From contig CP000474.1 of the NCBI GenBank assembly GCA_000014925.1, positions 3,348,001-3,412,000 on the forward strand: 64,000 bases of DNA, written 5' to 3'. This document shows positions 60,362 to 64,000 of the stretch, one piece after another (position 1 is the stretch's first letter; each line of letters begins with the position of its first letter). The notes beneath the pieces were generated by a model. The model was not told the DNA's origin. It saw only the letters and a program-made list of their open reading frames with translations, and ran no database searches. The translations under genes were made by a program, and so were the position numbers. Origin of the DNA: Paenarthrobacter aurescens TC1 (GTDB lineage: Bacteria; Actinomycetota; Actinomycetes; Actinomycetales; Micrococcaceae).

Positions 60362-61270
60362 ATGAGTTCCCAGCAATTCCGCACCAGCGGGAGGTCGAGC
60401 AAACGGCCGCTTCAAGGACGCGACGCAGGCGCCGGCACAGGCTTTCTGTTCTGCCTCGCCACCATTGCCAGCGCCGTGGGCCTGGCGGCGACGTACTACT
60501 TCTTTGTGCGCACCACCGCTGGTCAGTTCATTGACGAGTCCGCACTGGTTGAAGCCACCGTGCTGGGCGGAACAGCCGGCAGGGCCTCCACCGAATTCCT
60601 GGACATGCTCCCCATGCTCTCGCTGGCCATCGCGGCCATCATGGTGCTCTTCGTGACAGTCGCCCGCCGCCGCTGGACTGCCGCCGGAATCGCAGTGGCA
60701 GCATGCATCGCCGCCAACGCGGCTACACAAATCCTCAAGCTCCTCATCCCGGACAGGCCCGACCGCGGCGTCCAAACACTGGAGCTGAACTCACTCCCGT
60801 CCGGACACACCACGCTCGCCGCATCCGCTGCAGCTGCGGTATTCCTCATGGTTTCGCCCCGCTGGCGACCCTTGGCCGGCTTCCTTGGCAGCACCTTCGC
60901 CGTGGCCACGGGCGTCTCCACGCTCATCAACCAATGGCACCGTCCGGCCGACGTCGTAGCCGCTTTCCTGGTGGTTGCCGCCGTCATGCTCCCGGCGGGC
61001 TGGCTCATCCTCCGCACCGGCAACAGCTGGAATGTATGGAAGGGGTACGGCGAGCACTGGGCCGCTTCCCGGTTGTGGGTGTGGCTCACCGTGGCGGCAC
61101 TCGTGATCGCCGGCTTAGTGGCGGCATACTCGCTGCTGCAGGTGCCCGACCTCAGCACAGACAGCACCATCGACTACTTCTGGGCCGGCACCGCCTTCAT
61201 TGTGATCGCCGGATACTTGTCAGCACTTGGCGGCACGTGGCTGTTCGGCCTGGCGGCGCGTAAGGGCTAA
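60362..61270 (+). CDS. PAP2-family phosphatase
   Basis: The 302-residue membrane protein carries the three acid phosphatase motifs: KLLIPDRPDRG, LPSGHTT with the catalytic His region, and WHRPADVVAAF. About seven membrane segments surround them. It probably removes phosphate from a lipid phosphate such as undecaprenyl diphosphate or phosphatidate. ATG 60362 is preferred over a longer upstream frame. It is divergent from the sugar operon. Confidence 0.85.
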   Translation: MSSQQFRTSGRSSKRPLQGRDAGAGTGFLFCLATIASAVGLAATYYFFVRTTAGQFIDESALVEATVLGGTAGRASTEFLDMLPMLSLAIAAIMVLFVTVARRRWTAAGIAVAACIAANAATQILKLLIPDRPDRGVQTLELNSLPSGHTTLAASAAAAVFLMVSPRWRPLAGFLGSTFAVATGVSTLINQWHRPADVVAAFLVVAAVMLPAGWLILRTGNSWNVWKGYGEHWAASRLWVWLTVAALVIAGLVAAYSLLQVPDLSTDSTIDYFWAGTAFIVIAGYLSALGGTWLFGLAARKG

Positions 61271-61316
61271 CGCTGTCTGGTGCGGTGCCGTGTCGTGCCG
61301 GCGGCGTGCCGGCGGC

Positions 61317-61430
61317 GGCGCACCCATACCCGCCCCACGCACCACACACACGACCCCGGCGCACCCGTACCCGCCCCACGCACACGACCCCGGCGCACCC
61401 GTACCCGCCCCACGCACCAGTGGTTACGGG
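61317..61430. repeat. Short repeats with one copy of the dispersed core
   Basis: CGGCGCACCCGTACCCGCCC occurs at 61357 and 61391, with a one-base variant at 61317. It is followed by GCACCAGTGGTTACGGG (61414-61430), which is the core seen in the 42.8-kb array and the 20-21 kb repeats. It lies between the PAP2 gene and a converging small gene. Confidence 0.7.
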
Positions 61431-61466
61431 AGCAATCGGCGCTAAAGGGCGCGAACGTCCGAGAGC

Positions 61467-61727
61467 CTAGTCCTCCGGACCAACCGAGTCGAAGAACTTG
61501 GGTTCTTCCGCAGACACAGCCTGCCGCGCGCGGGCTTGCTCGTGGATGAAGTGTCGGTCCTCGTCCGTGAGGTGTGTGCCACCATGCGTGTCAACACCTT
61601 CACTCTCCCCCGTTTCCCCGTTGATGATCGCGGTAACGGTCCGCGGCACAATCATGGTTCCCGGATTGTCCATCAGCCATTGCTGAGTGTGCGGAGAAAG
61701 CTGGTCCCAGAATTCTTTGATGTGCAT
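61467..61727 (-). CDS. Small hypothetical protein
   Basis: The 86-residue soluble protein (start MHIKEFWDQLSPHTQQWLMD) is not recognised. It has an amphipathic N-terminal half and an acidic end (SAEEPKFFDSVGPED), and no Cys. ATG 61727 is preferred over a start four codons earlier. It could be a conserved actinobacterial small protein; codon use looks coding. Confidence 0.55.
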   Translation of the reverse strand: MHIKEFWDQLSPHTQQWLMDNPGTMIVPRTVTAIINGETGESEGVDTHGGTHLTDEDRHFIHEQARARQAVSAEEPKFFDSVGPED

Positions 61728-61949
61728 AACAATCAGCACTGCCCTTCATTGGTGGGGGTGGATTCATGGAATGCGCCATGTGCGCCGGAAAGAGACTCAG
61801 GATGAGGTTCTCTTCAAAGGCTACGCCCGACCATGCCTATCCTGACCCGGATGCAGCAACGTTTCTGAGAATGACGTCGACTGCCCGTTCTTCATGCGCT
61901 ACAGTTATTCCAATCGATGGATAAACACTGTTGAGCCCCAGGAGATTCC
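61728..61949. other. Divergent intergenic region
   Basis: These 222 bases separate two divergent genes and must hold both promoters. GGAG at 61941 is the ribosome site of the acyltransferase gene. I see no strong repeat or RNA gene. Confidence 0.5.
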
Positions 61950-63305
61950 ATGTCATCAACGCTTAGGTCCGCTTCGCGCAGGAGCAACGCCCCTATTGTC
62001 GCCGTCCCCGCTTCCCGCGATTTGGTGGTGGATTTCATCCGCGTCGCCTGCATGTTTGCCGTGGTAGCTGTTCACCTGCTCATGATGGGGATCAGCGTGG
62101 ACGAGTCCGGCATCGGCGTGGGCAATCCCCTGACGTCCCTAAGCTGGTTTGCGCAAGGAACTTGGTTCGGCCAGGTCATGCCGCTTTTCTTCATCGTGGG
62201 CGGTTTCGCCTCGCTCACGTCGTGGCGCAGCCTGCAACGCAAGGGCGGCGACGCCGGCGATTACCTCCGGAACCGGGTGCTGCGACTGGTCCGGCCCACG
62301 GTTGCGTTGTACATCTTCCTTGCGATTGCCCTGTGGAGCGCGACGGCGGCCGGTGTCCCTGCCGACTTGCTCGCCGTTATCGCCGCGGGCGCCGGAGTGC
62401 AGCTGTGGTTCCTTGCCGCGTACCTGATCTGCCAGGCCATGGTTCCCACTATGGCGAAGCTCCACGAAGCAGCGCCATACCGGACCATTGCAGCGCTGGC
62501 CGCGAGCGCCGTCGTGGTTGATGTTCTTCGCTTGGGCTTGGAGCGCAACCCGTGGGGCTTCGACTCGAACCCGATCGGGCTGCTGAACATGGTGTTCGTG
62601 TGGGGGCTGCTGCAACAGCTGGGCTTCTTCTACGCCGACGGCTTCTTTGACCGCTTCGCCAAGTGGCAGCTCGTTCTTGCCGCTGCCGGCTGTTACGCCG
62701 CGATGGTTCCGCTCACGCACGCCGGGCCGTATCCGGTGGACATGCTGACCAGCCAGAACCCGCCCATGTTCCCCCTGATCCTGGTAGGTCTGGCACACAT
62801 TCTTTTGGTGAAGGCCGCCTATCCGGTGCTGCAGCGATGTGTCCGTGTCGGCTGGGTACAGAAGGTGATGTTCGTGGTGGGTAGCCGGGCGATGACCATT
62901 TATCTGTGGCACCTGCCGTTGATCATCGCCATGTTTGGGATCGCGCTGGTCCTTCGCCTGCCCTTCCCCGAGCCCGCCGGCACCGAGTGGTGGCTCACCC
63001 GGCCTCTGTTTTATGTAGCTGCTTGGACGCTGGTGCTGTTGGTCTCAACCCCGCTTGTCCGACTGGAACTGGCCAGCACTGCTCTGGCACCGGGTGCGGT
63101 CCGGCCGGCTATGTGGCGCATTGCTGCCGGAACTGTCTTGGCCATCGTCCCCCCGTTCGTGGTGATGAGGTCTGCGCTGGACGTTGCGAATGCGACCTGG
63201 GGGCTGTTGCTGCTGGTGATTGCCGTGGCACTGGTGACTGGCAAGGTTCCTGACCGGGCTTGGAAGACCCCGCGCAGTGTTTCAACGGGAGCCGTGGCTT
63301 CCTGA
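61950..63305 (+). CDS. Acyltransferase family 3 membrane protein
   Basis: The 451-residue protein has about 10-12 membrane segments. DLVVDFIRVACMFAVVAVHL near residue 25 includes the family's R and H positions, and QVMPLFFIVGGFASLTSWRS and MTIYLWHLPLIIAMF are typical of acyltransferase-3 (OafA/YrhL, OpgC-like) proteins. It probably O-acetylates a surface polysaccharide or lipid; the substrate is unknown. CAGGAG precedes the ATG. Confidence 0.87.
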   Translation: MSSTLRSASRRSNAPIVAVPASRDLVVDFIRVACMFAVVAVHLLMMGISVDESGIGVGNPLTSLSWFAQGTWFGQVMPLFFIVGGFASLTSWRSLQRKGGDAGDYLRNRVLRLVRPTVALYIFLAIALWSATAAGVPADLLAVIAAGAGVQLWFLAAYLICQAMVPTMAKLHEAAPYRTIAALAASAVVVDVLRLGLERNPWGFDSNPIGLLNMVFVWGLLQQLGFFYADGFFDRFAKWQLVLAAAGCYAAMVPLTHAGPYPVDMLTSQNPPMFPLILVGLAHILLVKAAYPVLQRCVRVGWVQKVMFVVGSRAMTIYLWHLPLIIAMFGIALVLRLPFPEPAGTEWWLTRPLFYVAAWTLVLLVSTPLVRLELASTALAPGAVRPAMWRIAAGTVLAIVPPFVVMRSALDVANATWGLLLLVIAVALVTGKVPDRAWKTPRSVSTGAVAS

Positions 63306-63319
63306 TCCTCTTTGAAAGA

Positions 63320-63366
63320 AGAACGGCCGCAGAACAACCTTACGGGTCATTTTGCGGCCGTTCTTT
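63320..63366 (+). terminator. Terminator after acyltransferase gene
   Basis: AAGAACGGCCGCA pairs exactly with TGCGGCCGTTCTT around a 21-base loop, and TGTT follows. It lies between convergent genes, so it may serve both. Confidence 0.75.
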
Positions 63367-63405
63367 GTTCACAGGGGGTTACTCACCAGCAACCTGGCCG
63401 AACAC

Positions 63406-63999
63406 CTATGGCAAGCGGTAAAGGAATGCTGCCATGGCGTCGCGGTTGATGGGCTCCATCGGCTGGTACCAGTAGTTGTTCTCCCCTAGCTGCCAGCCGG
63501 AGGAAATCCCCGCAACGCTCATCCAGACCATTTCCTTGTAGAACAGCTGGCCAGAATCGAGGTCCTTGAAAGGTGGATTCATCGGTGCTTCATAGTCGGG
63601 CTTGTTGACCAACCTGTACAGGAAGGCAGCCATCGCGTCGCGTTTGATGGGGGTCAGCGGTTTGTAGTAACGCGCCCCGTTCTCAGTCCATCCGGATGAA
63701 ATGCCGGTTTCTGCCAACCATGCCATCTCCTTGTAGAACTGCTGCGTGGTTGCAACGTCCTTGAATGGGGATTGCGCGGGAGGTGTGTAGTCCGGCGAGC
63801 CGGCCGCACGGTAAAGGAATGCTGCCATTGCGTCACGGTTGATGGGTGTCACCGGCCGGTATGAGACGGATTTGTCCGCCTCTACCCAACCGGTAGAGAT
63901 CTTACGGTCTGCAAGCCAGGACATTTCCTTATAGAACTGCTGGGTGGTCGCCACATCCCGGAAGGGTGAAACAGCAGGCGCCGTAAATTCCGGCCCCTT
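63406..63999 (-). CDS. SLH-repeat surface protein, C-terminal part
   Basis: The frame is open to the right edge, so the N-terminus and any signal are outside the window. Three S-layer-homology-like repeats of about 60 residues are seen, each with PFKDV or PFRDV, FYKEMxWLA, GISSGW or ISTGW and INRDAMAAFLYR. It ends AAFLYRLP. Such repeats anchor secreted enzymes to the cell wall; what the missing part does is unknown. Confidence 0.85.
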   Translation of the reverse strand, partial: KGPEFTAPAVSPFRDVATTQQFYKEMSWLADRKISTGWVEADKSVSYRPVTPINRDAMAAFLYRAAGSPDYTPPAQSPFKDVATTQQFYKEMAWLAETGISSGWTENGARYYKPLTPIKRDAMAAFLYRLVNKPDYEAPMNPPFKDLDSGQLFYKEMVWMSVAGISSGWQLGENNYWYQPMEPINRDAMAAFLYRLP

Positions 64000-64000
64000 T

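Overview
The window is high-GC actinobacterial chromosome, most probably an Arthrobacter/Paenarthrobacter-type soil bacterium. This rests on gene content recalled from that group (ferredoxin-type sulfite reductase with cysH-cysD-cysN, a split menaquinone locus, PucR-linked GABA catabolism, SLH-repeat surface protein), frequent GTG/TTG starts and Tat signals. No rRNA, tRNA, CRISPR array or origin was found.

Layout. 1-3.5 kb: end of rarD and a Tat-exported polysaccharide lyase preceded by a very long palindrome. 3.6-8 kb: gabT and an aminobutyraldehyde dehydrogenase, divergent from a PucR regulator. 8-10 kb: an MFS exporter with its GntR regulator and a perfect operator. 10-16.3 kb: MBL-rhodanese protein, fprA, siroheme synthase, AlkD-like protein, glutaminase. 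16.4-21 kb: a HARE-HTH/GIY-YIG-like protein, two oxidoreductases, a CsoR-type copper operon (DUF6153 and DUF305) and a lipoprotein between two copies of a terminator-bearing repeat. 21.3-32.7 kb: a sulfur region on the minus strand (sulfonate-type ABC transporter, mmuM, cysN-cysD-cysH-cysI, sirohydrochlorin chelatase), interrupted by a plus-strand islet of polymorphic-toxin immunity genes whose first member looks like a deletion fusion of a type VII-type protein with an immunity tail.

32.7-45.4 kb: TRIC channel, SUKH-like protein, AbiEi/DUF559-like protein, then menaquinone genes (polyprenyl synthase, menJ, menG, divergent menF, later menD) with a polar amino-acid ABC transporter between menF and menD. 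A 132-bp tandem array with nested 19-bp subrepeats lies between that transporter and menD. 45.4-49 kb: a SOUL heme-binding gene broken by two inverted, apparently identical IS3-family elements with different target duplications, flanked by two short tandem arrays sharing a 14-bp core. 49-54 kb: PhoX phosphatase with a candidate PHO box, menC, and two coupled DUF2510 membrane proteins. 54-60.3 kb: a LacI-controlled fructoside cluster (regulator, GH32 enzyme, two permeases, binding protein) with three matching operators. 60.3-64 kb: PAP2 phosphatase, a small unknown, an acyltransferase-3 protein and the 3' end of an SLH-repeat protein.

How it fits together: CobA and the chelatase make siroheme for CysI, FprA may supply reduced ferredoxin, and CysNDH feed sulfite. 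The men genes make the menaquinone ring and tail. Most novelty is in repeats and scars: the toxin-immunity remnant, the nested tandem array and its dispersed single copies, the paired arrays around the IS-disrupted gene, and several operator-like palindromes.
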